64,000 nucleotides of DNA from Rhizobacter sp. SG703 (GTDB lineage: Bacteria; Pseudomonadota; Gammaproteobacteria; Burkholderiales; Burkholderiaceae_C). The notes beneath the pieces were generated by a model. It was not told the origin of the DNA. It made no database searches and saw only the letters and a list, made by a program, of their open reading frames with translations. Of this stretch, positions 1 through 7,106 are shown piece after piece (the first letter of the stretch is position 1; every line of letters starts with the position of its first letter). The position numbers were made by a program, and so were the translations under genes. The stretch is from positions 62,001 through 126,000 of the forward strand of contig NZ_JAAZQK010000012.1 in the NCBI RefSeq assembly GCF_012275445.1. The letters are read 5' to 3'.

Positions 1-236
1 TCGCGCACCAGCGAACGGCCCCTGACCTCCACCTTCAGGACCACCTGCGGCATGTCGCGCGTCAGCACGATGTTGCTGCCGCCGCCCAGCACGAACTTCG
101 GGGCGCGGCCGAGCTGGGGGTGGTCGACGACGCGGCGCACGTCGGCATCGGCCGCGATGCGCACCAACGTGTGGGCGACAGCCGGCAGTCCGAAGCTGTT
201 GTAGGGTTTCAGGCTGACGCCCGACTCGATTTGCAT
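1..236 (-). CDS. murB: UDP-N-acetylmuramate dehydrogenase MurB, N-terminal part (cut by window edge)
   Basis: This is the first 78 codons of MurB, the cytoplasmic FAD enzyme that reduces UDP-GlcNAc-enolpyruvate to UDP-MurNAc in peptidoglycan synthesis. The reading frame opens with an ATG at 236 and gives the typical N-terminus KPYNSFGLPA followed by FVLGGGSNIVLT, whose GGGSN is the flavin diphosphate-binding loop of the family. The rest of the gene lies beyond base 1. It diverges from yajQ with only 39 bases between the two start codons. The identification rests on the N-terminal third only, but the motif pair is distinctive. Confidence 0.9.
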   Translation of the reverse strand, partial: MQIESGVSLKPYNSFGLPAVAHTLVRIAADADVRRVVDHPQLGRAPKFVLGGGSNIVLTRDMPQVVLKVEVRGRSLVR

Positions 237-275
237 GCGAGAATTTTCGCTGATCCGGAAGAGGAATGACCGACC

Positions 276-764
276 ATGCCCAGCTTCGATGCCGTACTCG
301 ACCCCAACCTCGTCGAGGTTCGCAATGCCGTGGACCAGACTGCCAAGGAAATCGGCACCCGTTTCGACTTCAAGGGCTCGTCTGCCCGCGTCGAATTGAA
401 AGACAAGGAACTGACGGTCTACGCCGACAGCGACTTCCAGATCGGCCAGGTGATGGACATCCTGCTGGCCAAGCTCACCAAGCGCAGCGTCGACATCCGC
501 TTCCTCGACCGCAGCGCGAAGATCGAGAAGATCGGCGGCGACAAGGTCAAGCAGTTGATCACCGTCAAGAACGGCATCGACAGCGACACCGCGAAGAAGA
601 TCCAGGCGCTGATCAAGCAAAGCAAGATGAAGGTGCAGGCCGCGATCCAGGGCGACACGGTGCGCGTCACCGGCGCCAAGCGCGATGACCTGCAGGCGGC
701 GATGGCACTGATCCGCAAGGAAGTGCCGGACGCGCCGCTGAGCTTCGACAACTTCCGCGACTGA
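276..764 (+). CDS. yajQ: YajQ family nucleotide-binding protein (DUF520)
   Basis: A 162-residue protein covering the usual YajQ length. The start MPSFD and the stretch [14 protein letters not shown] are hallmarks of the family, which has two ferredoxin-like domains. Family members bind nucleotides or nucleic acid, and the Xanthomonas homologue is a cyclic di-GMP effector that works with a transcription factor. Whether this copy binds c-di-GMP is not visible. The ATG at 276 is preceded by GAGG about ten bases upstream. Its TGA (762-764) overlaps the ATG of the following protease gene, so the two are probably co-translated. Confidence 0.93.
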   Translation: MPSFDAVLDPNLVEVRNAVDQTAKEIGTRFDFKGSSARVELKDKELTVYADSDFQIGQVMDILLAKLTKRSVDIRFLDRSAKIEKIGGDKVKQLITVKNGIDSDTAKKIQALIKQSKMKVQAAIQGDTVRVTGAKRDDLQAAMALIRKEVPDAPLSFDNFRD

Positions 765-1414
765 TGCTCCGCGGCCTGATCGCAGCCGCGCTGGCCGCCG
801 GACTGCTGACCGCCGCCGGTGTGTCGGCGCAGACCGTCTCGCTCAGCGGCACGCTGGGCGCCGACAAGGCGCTGCTGATGATCAACGGCGCGCCGCGAAC
901 GGTGGCCGTGGGCAGCACCGTGCAGGGCGTCAAGCTGGTCAGCATGGCGGGCGGCGACGCGATCGTCGAGATCGGCGGCGAGCGCCGGCAACTGCGGTTC
1001 GGCGGCGTGCAGGTCAGCCTCGGCGCGGCGCCGGTCGAAGGCGGCGGCAGCCGCATCGTGCTGCCGGTCGGGCCGGGCGGTCACTTCTTCACGCAGGGCT
1101 CGATCAACGGGAAGGCGGTGGTGTTCGTCGTCGACACCGGTGCCACCACCGTGACCATCGCGCAGTCCGAAGCCGACGCGATCGGCCTGAAGTACCTCGA
1201 CGGCCAGCGCGGCATGGTCAGCACCGCGAACGGGTCGGTGCCGTCCTACCGCATCACGCTGAGTTCGGTGCGCGTCGGCGACGTGCAGGTCTACAACGTC
1301 GACGCCGTCGTGCTGCCCGCCTCGATGAGCCAGGTGCTGCTCGGCAACAGCTTCCTGGCGCGCTTCCAGATGCGACGCGACAACGACACGATGACGCTCG
1401 ACAAGAAGCCGTAG
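764..1414 (+). CDS. Retropepsin-like aspartic protease, secreted (TIGR02281 type)
   Basis: A 216-residue exported protein. Residues 1-22 form a signal peptide ending in SAQ, residues 25-85 a small beta domain, and residues 100-216 a single retropepsin-like lobe. The catalytic motif DTGAT contains Asp124, and a second hydrophobic LLGNSFL motif lies near the C-terminus. Single-lobe proteases of this type work as dimers in the periplasm or at the membrane; their substrates are unknown. It overlaps the yajQ stop by one base and converges with the MFS gene, with three bases between stops. Confidence 0.82.
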   Translation: MLRGLIAAALAAGLLTAAGVSAQTVSLSGTLGADKALLMINGAPRTVAVGSTVQGVKLVSMAGGDAIVEIGGERRQLRFGGVQVSLGAAPVEGGGSRIVLPVGPGGHFFTQGSINGKAVVFVVDTGATTVTIAQSEADAIGLKYLDGQRGMVSTANGSVPSYRITLSSVRVGDVQVYNVDAVVLPASMSQVLLGNSFLARFQMRRDNDTMTLDKKP

Positions 1415-1417
1415 CCC

Positions 1418-2590
1418 TCACGCCGGTGGTTTGGCCAGCGCAAAGCTGGCCAGCGCGACCACCCCCATCCCCGCCAGCATCAGCAGCAGCTCGCGGTAGC
1501 CCGGCAGCACCAGCAGCAGCCAGGCCGTCAGCAGCGGCGCGGCCGCCCGCGACAGCAGCGCGATCGCAGACATCGCGCCGCCGATGCGCCCCACGTGCGC
1601 CCGTCCGAAGTACGCCGGCACCAGGTTGCCGCGCACGATCGTCACCAGCCCGTTGGCGATGCCGAACAGCACCGCGAACGCGATCAGCGCGGCGAGGTTC
1701 CCGGCCACTGCGAAGATCGCGAACGACAGCGGCAGCCCGCCCAGCACCGCCAGCCCCAGCCCGCGCGGCGTGACGCGGCGCCCGAACGCGAGGAACACCA
1801 GCCGGCCGGCCACCTGGGCCGGGCCGATCCAGGTCAGCACCGCCAGCGCCTGCACCTCGCTGCGTCCCTTGGCCGCGAAGATCGGCATCACGTGCGCCCA
1901 CAGCGCCGCCGCCGAGAACGAATACAGCGTGAAGGTGATCGTCAACAGCCAGAAGGCGCGGTGGCGCAGCGCCTCGTGCAGCGTCGCATCGTCGGCCTCG
2001 TCGTGCGCGCCGCGCGGTGCGAGCGGCGGATCGCTGCCGCGGAGTGCCCACGCATGCAGCGGTGCCACGCCCAGCAGCAGCACGCCGCCGATCACCGCCA
2101 GCGCGACACGCCAGCCGCAGGCGTTCACCAGCCAGGCCGCCGCCGGAAACGACAGCGTGCTCGCGAAGCCGCCGACCAGCGTCAGCGACGTGATGCCGTC
2201 GCGGTAGCGCTCGGGAAAGCGCTTCGTCAGCACGTTGAAGGCCGGCTCGTACAGCGTCATCGCCATCGCGGCGCCGAGCAAGGCCCACGCTGCATACAAC
2301 CTGGCCGGCTGCGCGACCTGCGACCACGACAAAAAACCAAGCCCCGCGAACACCGCGCCGAGCGTCATCACGCCGCGCCCATGCCCGCGGTCGATCGCGG
2401 CGCCGGCCGCATAGCTGCTCGCACCCCACACGGCCAGACCGAGCGTGAAGGCGCCCATCAACACGGGTTTGCTCCACCCCAGGGCGTGCTGCATCGGCAG
2501 CACGAACGACGAGAATGCGTAGTACAGCGCCGCCCAGCTCACCAGCTGGCCGGCAGCCAGCGCGGCCACGGTGGATCGATAGGAAGTCAC
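1418..2590 (-). CDS. MFS transporter
   Basis: A 390-residue protein with about twelve hydrophobic segments and the usual MFS arrangement: two six-helix halves separated by a charged loop near residues 180-205 (LRGSDPPLAPRGAHDEADD). The loop between helices 2 and 3 carries a short conserved patch, AIDRGHGRGVM, in the position of the family A motif. The frame opens with GTG at 2590; no clear ribosome binding site was seen. No substrate can be assigned. It diverges from the acyl-CoA dehydrogenase gene at 2680 across 89 bases that must hold both promoters. Confidence 0.82.
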   Translation of the reverse strand: MTSYRSTVAALAAGQLVSWAALYYAFSSFVLPMQHALGWSKPVLMGAFTLGLAVWGASSYAAGAAIDRGHGRGVMTLGAVFAGLGFLSWSQVAQPARLYAAWALLGAAMAMTLYEPAFNVLTKRFPERYRDGITSLTLVGGFASTLSFPAAAWLVNACGWRVALAVIGGVLLLGVAPLHAWALRGSDPPLAPRGAHDEADDATLHEALRHRAFWLLTITFTLYSFSAAALWAHVMPIFAAKGRSEVQALAVLTWIGPAQVAGRLVFLAFGRRVTPRGLGLAVLGGLPLSFAIFAVAGNLAALIAFAVLFGIANGLVTIVRGNLVPAYFGRAHVGRIGGAMSAIALLSRAAAPLLTAWLLLVLPGYRELLLMLAGMGVVALASFALAKPPA

Positions 2591-2679
2591 CGCGGGATTA
2601 TCGGTAGGCCCGCTGTCGCTGCAGGGACAGTTCGTCAGCGCACGAGCGTGCTAAAACGCGGCGCACAGGAGACACGACG

Positions 2680-3858
2680 ATGGATTTGAACTTCACGCCC
2701 GAAGAGCAGGCCTTCCGACAGCAGATCCGCAGCTGGGTGGCCGAGCACCTGCCGAAGGACATCAGCCACAAGGTGCACAACGCGCTGCGGCTGTCGAAGG
2801 ACGATCTGCAGCGCTGGGCGAAGATCCTCGGCAGGCAGGGCTGGCACGGCTGGGCCTGGCCGAAGCAGTTCGGCGGCCCGGGCTGGAACGCGATCCAGCG
2901 CCACCTGTTCGAAGAAGAATGCGCGCTGGCCGGCGCGCCGCGCGTGGTGCCGTTCGGCCCGGTGATGGTGGCGCCGGTGATCATGGCCTTCGGCTCGCCC
3001 GAGCAGCAGCGGCGCCACCTGCCCGGCATCATGAGCGGCGACGTGTGGTGGAGCCAGGGCTACAGCGAGCCCGGCTCGGGCTCCGACCTGGCGTCGCTGA
3101 AATGCCGCGCCGAGCGGCGCGGCGACTACTACGTCGTCAACGGCCAGAAGACCTGGACCACGCTCGGCCAGTACGGCGACTGGATCTTCTGCCTGGTGCG
3201 CACCGACAGCTCCGGCAAGCCGCAGACCGGCATCAGCTTCCTGCTGATCGACATGAAGAGCCCCGGCATCACGGTGCGCCCGATCATCACGATGGACGGC
3301 GAGCACGAGGTCAACGAGGTCTGGTTCGACAACGTCGAGGTGCCGGCGGACAACCTGGTCGGCGAGGAGAACAAGGGCTGGACCTACGCGAAGTACCTGC
3401 TGGCGCACGAGCGCACCAACATCGCCGACGTGAACCGCTCGAAGCGCGAGCTGGAGCGCCTGAAGCGCATCGCGAAGGCGGAGAACGTGTACGGCGACAT
3501 GCGCTTCCGCGACGAGGTCGCGAAGCTGGAGGTCGAGATCGTCGCGCTGGAGATGATGGTGCTGCGGGTGCTGAGCGCCGAAACCTCTGGCAAGCAGTCG
3601 CTCGACGTCGCCGGGCTGCTGAAGATCCGCGGCAGCGAGATCCAGCAGCGGCTGACCGAGCTGCTGATGCTGGCGGCCGGGCCGTACAGCGTGCCCTTCA
3701 TCCACGACGCGATGGAAGCCGGCTGGCAGGGCGACCACGTCGGCGCGGCGTACTGCGCGCCGCTGGCGGCGACCTACTTCAACGTGCGCAAGACGACGAT
3801 CTACGGCGGCAGCAACGAAGTGCAACGCAACATCGTCGCTCAGACGGTTCTCGGGTGA
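2680..3858 (+). CDS. Acyl-CoA dehydrogenase, large-subunit type
   Basis: A 392-residue flavoenzyme of the FadE family that introduces a trans-2 double bond into an acyl-CoA. The flavin and substrate motif GYSEPGSGSDLASL is at about residues 127-140, and the C-terminal IYGGSNEVQRN at about residues 377-387. In medium-chain enzymes the catalytic Glu lies in a YEGT motif; here that position reads YGGS, so the base must come from elsewhere. AGGAGA lies just upstream of the ATG. The next gene is a second, diverged acyl-CoA dehydrogenase, which suggests a heteromeric enzyme. The substrate is unknown. Confidence 0.9.
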   Translation: MDLNFTPEEQAFRQQIRSWVAEHLPKDISHKVHNALRLSKDDLQRWAKILGRQGWHGWAWPKQFGGPGWNAIQRHLFEEECALAGAPRVVPFGPVMVAPVIMAFGSPEQQRRHLPGIMSGDVWWSQGYSEPGSGSDLASLKCRAERRGDYYVVNGQKTWTTLGQYGDWIFCLVRTDSSGKPQTGISFLLIDMKSPGITVRPIITMDGEHEVNEVWFDNVEVPADNLVGEENKGWTYAKYLLAHERTNIADVNRSKRELERLKRIAKAENVYGDMRFRDEVAKLEVEIVALEMMVLRVLSAETSGKQSLDVAGLLKIRGSEIQQRLTELLMLAAGPYSVPFIHDAMEAGWQGDHVGAAYCAPLAATYFNVRKTTIYGGSNEVQRNIVAQTVLG

Positions 3859-3888
3859 CATGTTGGCCCCCACGTCATTTCATTCCTG

Positions 3889-3938
3889 CCCCCCGAGGGG
3901 GCGCTCAGCCGCCTTGGGGCGGCCCTGCGGCAGCTGAG
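3889..3938. repeat. REP-like palindromic element between the two acyl-CoA dehydrogenase genes
   Basis: The 88-base gap holds CCCCCCGAGGGGG followed by a nested hairpin: CTCAGC (3904-3909) pairs with GCTGAG (3933-3938), and inside it GCCGCC-TTGG-GGCGGC (3908-3923) is a perfect stem. Its right end supplies the GAGGA used as the ribosome binding site of the downstream gene. A related element with the same CCCCGAGGGG and CTTGGGG blocks occurs at 43499-43574, so this is likely a dispersed intergenic repeat. Confidence 0.6.
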
Positions 3939-3946
3939 GACACACC

Positions 3947-5101
3947 ATGGACTTCGACTTCTCCGACGATCAAGAGATGCTGCGCGACTCGGTGCGCAAA
4001 TGGGTCGCCAAGGGTTACGACGCCGAGCGGCGCAGGCGCATCGTGCAGGCCGGCGGCTTCTCGCGCGAGGCTTGGCGCGAACTCGCCGACCTCGGGTTGA
4101 CGGGGCTGTTCGTGCCCGAGGCGCACGGCGGCATGGGCTTCGGACCGACCGACGCGATGGTGGTGATGGAAGAACTGGGCCGCGGCCTGGTGCTGGAACC
4201 CTATGCGCAAGGCGCGCTGGTCGCCGGCGGCGTGCTGTCGGCCTGCGCATCTCAGCCGGCCATCGATGGCTGGCTCGGCAGGATCGCCGGCGGCGACGCG
4301 CTGGTCGTGCTGGCGCACCAGGAGCGCGGTGCGCGCTACCGCATCGCCCACGTCGAGACCGCGGCCAAGGCGGCCGGCGACGGCTGGACGTTGAGCGGCG
4401 CCAAGAGCGTCGTGCCGGCCGGCGACCAGGCCGACGCGTTCATCGTGCCGGCGCGCGTGTCGGGCGCGGTCGACGACCCGGCGGGCATCGCGCTGTTCCT
4501 CGTCGAGCGCCGTGCCGCGGGCGTCAAGACACGTGGCTACGGCAGCGCCGACGGCGCGCGCGCCGCCGAGCTGTCGCTGGCCGATGCGCCGGCCACGCTG
4601 CTGGTGCCGGCGGGCGGGCCCGGCGGCGGCGGCCACGCGGCACTGGAGCTCGCGGTCGACATCGGCATCGCCGCGCTGTGCGCCGAAGCGGTCGGCGCGA
4701 TGGAGCAGCTGGTCGCGGTGACGGTCGAGTACATGAACACCCGCAAGCAGTTCGGTGTCGCGATCGCGAGCTTCCAGGCGCTGCGCCACCGCATCGCCGA
4801 CGTGAAGATGCAGCTCGAGCTGGCGCGTTCGATGAGCTACTTCGCGACGCTGAAGATGAACGAGCCGGCCGCGGCACGCCGCCGCGCGCTGGCGCAGGCG
4901 AAGTACCAGCTGGGCGTCTCGATGCGCTTCGTCGGCCAGCAGTGCATCCAGCTGCATGGCGGCATCGGCGTCACCGACGAGTACATCGCCGGCCACTACT
5001 TCAAGCGGCTGACGGTGATGGAACTGAGCTTCGGCGACACGCTGCACCAGCTCGGCGAAGTGTCCGACCGCATGCAGGACACCGCCGGCGTCTTCGCCTA
5101 G
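3947..5101 (+). CDS. Acyl-CoA dehydrogenase, small-subunit type
   Basis: A 384-residue acyl-CoA dehydrogenase homologue. It has the family N-terminal helical domain (MDFDFSDDQEMLRDSV) and the C-terminal helical domain with TRKQFGVAIASFQALRHRIAD and QLHGGIGVTDEY. The usual YEGT/YGGS-type motif near the C-terminus is missing and is replaced by ELSFGDTLHQLGEVSD. This pattern is known from the partner subunits of alpha2beta2 acyl-CoA dehydrogenases and from small pimeloyl-CoA dehydrogenase subunits. The start is set by GAGGA before the ATG. It probably forms one enzyme with the product of the gene upstream; the substrate is unknown. Confidence 0.87.
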   Translation: MDFDFSDDQEMLRDSVRKWVAKGYDAERRRRIVQAGGFSREAWRELADLGLTGLFVPEAHGGMGFGPTDAMVVMEELGRGLVLEPYAQGALVAGGVLSACASQPAIDGWLGRIAGGDALVVLAHQERGARYRIAHVETAAKAAGDGWTLSGAKSVVPAGDQADAFIVPARVSGAVDDPAGIALFLVERRAAGVKTRGYGSADGARAAELSLADAPATLLVPAGGPGGGGHAALELAVDIGIAALCAEAVGAMEQLVAVTVEYMNTRKQFGVAIASFQALRHRIADVKMQLELARSMSYFATLKMNEPAAARRRALAQAKYQLGVSMRFVGQQCIQLHGGIGVTDEYIAGHYFKRLTVMELSFGDTLHQLGEVSDRMQDTAGVFA

Positions 5102-5122
5102 GGCCTGTCAACAGGCCCTAGG
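5097..5122. terminator. Bidirectional hairpin containing both convergent stop codons
   Basis: A perfect inverted repeat with 12-base arms, CCTAGGGCCTGT and ACAGGCCCTAGG, separated by only CA. The TAG stop of the acyl-CoA dehydrogenase (5099-5101) is in the left arm, and the TAG stop of the beta-helix gene on the other strand (5118-5120) is in the right arm. There is no T-run, so it may act as a transcript 3' end or a stabilising structure rather than a classic terminator. Confidence 0.55.
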
Positions 5123-7103
5123 GCACGACCCGGCCGAACAGATCCATCGGGTGGCTGTCGTCGGCACCGACCGCCCCGATCGCCGTGCCGGCGCCATCGG
5201 CGGGGTCGCCCGCGTTGATGAGCGGGCTGCCCGCGGCCGGCCGGTAGATCTGCCGGTAGCGAGACAGGACCTGCCCTGTCGTGTACAGGCCCAGCCAGAC
5301 GCAGCCCTTCGACACCCGGTAGGGCACCTCGGCCTGGCCTGACAGCCGGGGGTTCGCCTGCACATCGTGCACCCCCGCCGGGCTCTGCACCATGCCGGGC
5401 AGATAGCGCGCCGAATCCGGCGCCAGCGGGTTGAACCAGCCGTTGTAGTCTGCCGAGACCACCCGCGGGCTGGTCACGGCACCGCCGTCGGTCGATACCA
5501 GGGCCTTGCCGAAACTGGCCGGCACCTCGCTGAACGCGGTGAACAGGTTGTTGCGGATGGAGGCGAACACCGAGCCCGCGCCGATGTTGAACACCGGCGC
5601 GTCGCAGGCGCCGGCCGAACCACCGGCATCGAAGCTGTTGTTGTGGATGTCGAGGCCGCTCTCGCCGCCGTAGACCATGATGGCGCCGTCGTACTGGGTG
5701 TTGGTGCCGCTGGCATGCGCGAAGACGTTGTGGTGGATCCTGGTGCCGCTCGCCGAGCCGCGCCAGAAATCGTGCCCGCTGTCGATGGCCAGGTTGTAGC
5801 GGAACTCGCCGCCGAAATTCTGGATCGGCCACGAGCCGCCATGCACCACGTTGTGCTCGGCCAGCTCGTTGCCGGAGCTGCCTTGCAACCAGAGATTGAA
5901 GCCCTGGCTGAACCCGCCGTGGTAGTCGTGCAGGAGGTAGTTGCCTTGCACGGTGTCGTTCGACGAGTCGTAGAGCTGCAGCACCGCCCTCACCCCCATC
6001 AGGACATTGCCCTGCCCTGCAAGCAGGCCGCCGATCTGCCAGCCATTGCCGCTCACCAGCAGCATGCCGCCACCGATGCGGTTGCCCTGCAGGACCTTGC
6101 CGCCGGACGTGTTGCCGGCCAGTTCGAGAACGACCGGCACCGACGGGTCGCTGGACACATAGGTGATCAGGTTGTTGGCGCGAAGCTCGTTGTTCTTCAC
6201 CGTCATCGTGCCACTGCCTTGGGCGCTGAAGCGCATCGCCCCGGTGGCCTCGAAGACCGAGTCTTGAATCGCCACCGAGCCCGTGGTCGAGACGTCGATG
6301 CCCGGGGCACTGAAGCTGCCCAGCCCGCTGACATGCGCATTCTGGATGTGCACACGGCCCGAGTAGCCTGCGCCGGCAAGCACCTTGAAGCCATTGCCGA
6401 TGACGGTCTTGTCCGTCCAGTCGAGGTCGGCCGAGCCGCCCAGCACCAGGTCTTGCGTCAGCGTGACCGTGCCGCCGTGCACGGGCGGGGCATCGACGTG
6501 GATGGTGATGGGGGTCAGCCCGTCGACCTGCCTGCCGCCGGCGCCGGTGGCCGGGTCGTACGGCACATGCCCGACGGTCAGCACATGCACGCCCTGCGAG
6601 AGGCCGGCGGGCAGGCGCAGCTCCCAGAGGTTGAAATCAGTGGCACTCGGCAAGGCCGCGCCGACCAGTTGCCCGTCGACATAGAAGTTCTCCCGGGTTC
6701 CGGGGCAGACGTAGGGCGGGTGTCCGGGTGGGCACATGTAGGCATTCGGATCGCGCGCATCGGCGAGGATGCGCAGCGGCGCGCCGGCCGTGAAATGCAT
6801 GTGCGGCGCGGGGCTCTTGATGCGTGTCGCGCTGGCTCCGCTCTCGTTCCAGATCGGCTCGATGGGGTCGGAGAAGCAGGCCTCCGCGGGTGCAGGTGCA
6901 GGTGCAGGTGCAGGTGCAGGTGCAGGTGCAGGTGCGGGAGCGGGAGCGGGGTTCGGCACCGGCGCCGGTGCAGGCGCGCCGATCGGTGGTGACGTCGATG
7001 GCGCGGGGGCGTCATCCGACGCGCCGCTGCCGCATGCGCCCAGCAACAGCACGGCGGCGAACAGCCCGCTCAGCGTCGGTATCGTTCCGCGAAGGCCTTG
7101 CAT
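5118..7103 (-). CDS. Lipoprotein with Pro-Ala linker and right-handed parallel beta-helix
   Basis: A 661-residue exported protein. Residues 1-24 are a lipoprotein signal (LLLGAC, Cys24 acylated). Residues about 38-72 are a Pro-Ala repeat linker. A small beta domain follows at about residues 75-200. From about residue 205 to 600 come short N/G-rich beta-strand repeats (for example IRNNLF, IHHNVFAH, VQGNYLL) typical of pectate-lyase-like parallel beta-helices. Such folds host polysaccharide lyases and surface binding proteins; I could not identify catalytic residues. The gene lies three bases downstream of the heparinase-like lipoprotein gene, so the two are almost certainly one operon acting on the same polymer at the cell surface. 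Confidence 0.8.
   Translation of the reverse strand: MQGLRGTIPTLSGLFAAVLLLGACGSGASDDAPAPSTSPPIGAPAPAPVPNPAPAPAPAPAPAPAPAPAPAPAEACFSDPIEPIWNESGASATRIKSPAPHMHFTAGAPLRILADARDPNAYMCPPGHPPYVCPGTRENFYVDGQLVGAALPSATDFNLWELRLPAGLSQGVHVLTVGHVPYDPATGAGGRQVDGLTPITIHVDAPPVHGGTVTLTQDLVLGGSADLDWTDKTVIGNGFKVLAGAGYSGRVHIQNAHVSGLGSFSAPGIDVSTTGSVAIQDSVFEATGAMRFSAQGSGTMTVKNNELRANNLITYVSSDPSVPVVLELAGNTSGGKVLQGNRIGGGMLLVSGNGWQIGGLLAGQGNVLMGVRAVLQLYDSSNDTVQGNYLLHDYHGGFSQGFNLWLQGSSGNELAEHNVVHGGSWPIQNFGGEFRYNLAIDSGHDFWRGSASGTRIHHNVFAHASGTNTQYDGAIMVYGGESGLDIHNNSFDAGGSAGACDAPVFNIGAGSVFASIRNNLFTAFSEVPASFGKALVSTDGGAVTSPRVVSADYNGWFNPLAPDSARYLPGMVQSPAGVHDVQANPRLSGQAEVPYRVSKGCVWLGLYTTGQVLSRYRQIYRPAAGSPLINAGDPADGAGTAIGAVGADDSHPMDLFGRVVP
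6889..6948. repeat. GGTGCA hexanucleotide tandem repeat inside the beta-helix lipoprotein gene
   Basis: Seven perfect copies of GGTGCA run from 6889 to 6930, followed by three degenerate copies (GGTGCG, GGAGCG, GGAGCG) to 6948. On the coding strand they encode an Ala-Pro linker just after the lipoprotein signal. Because the unit is six bases, slippage would change linker length but keep the frame. Confidence 0.9.
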
Positions 7104-7106
7104 GGC

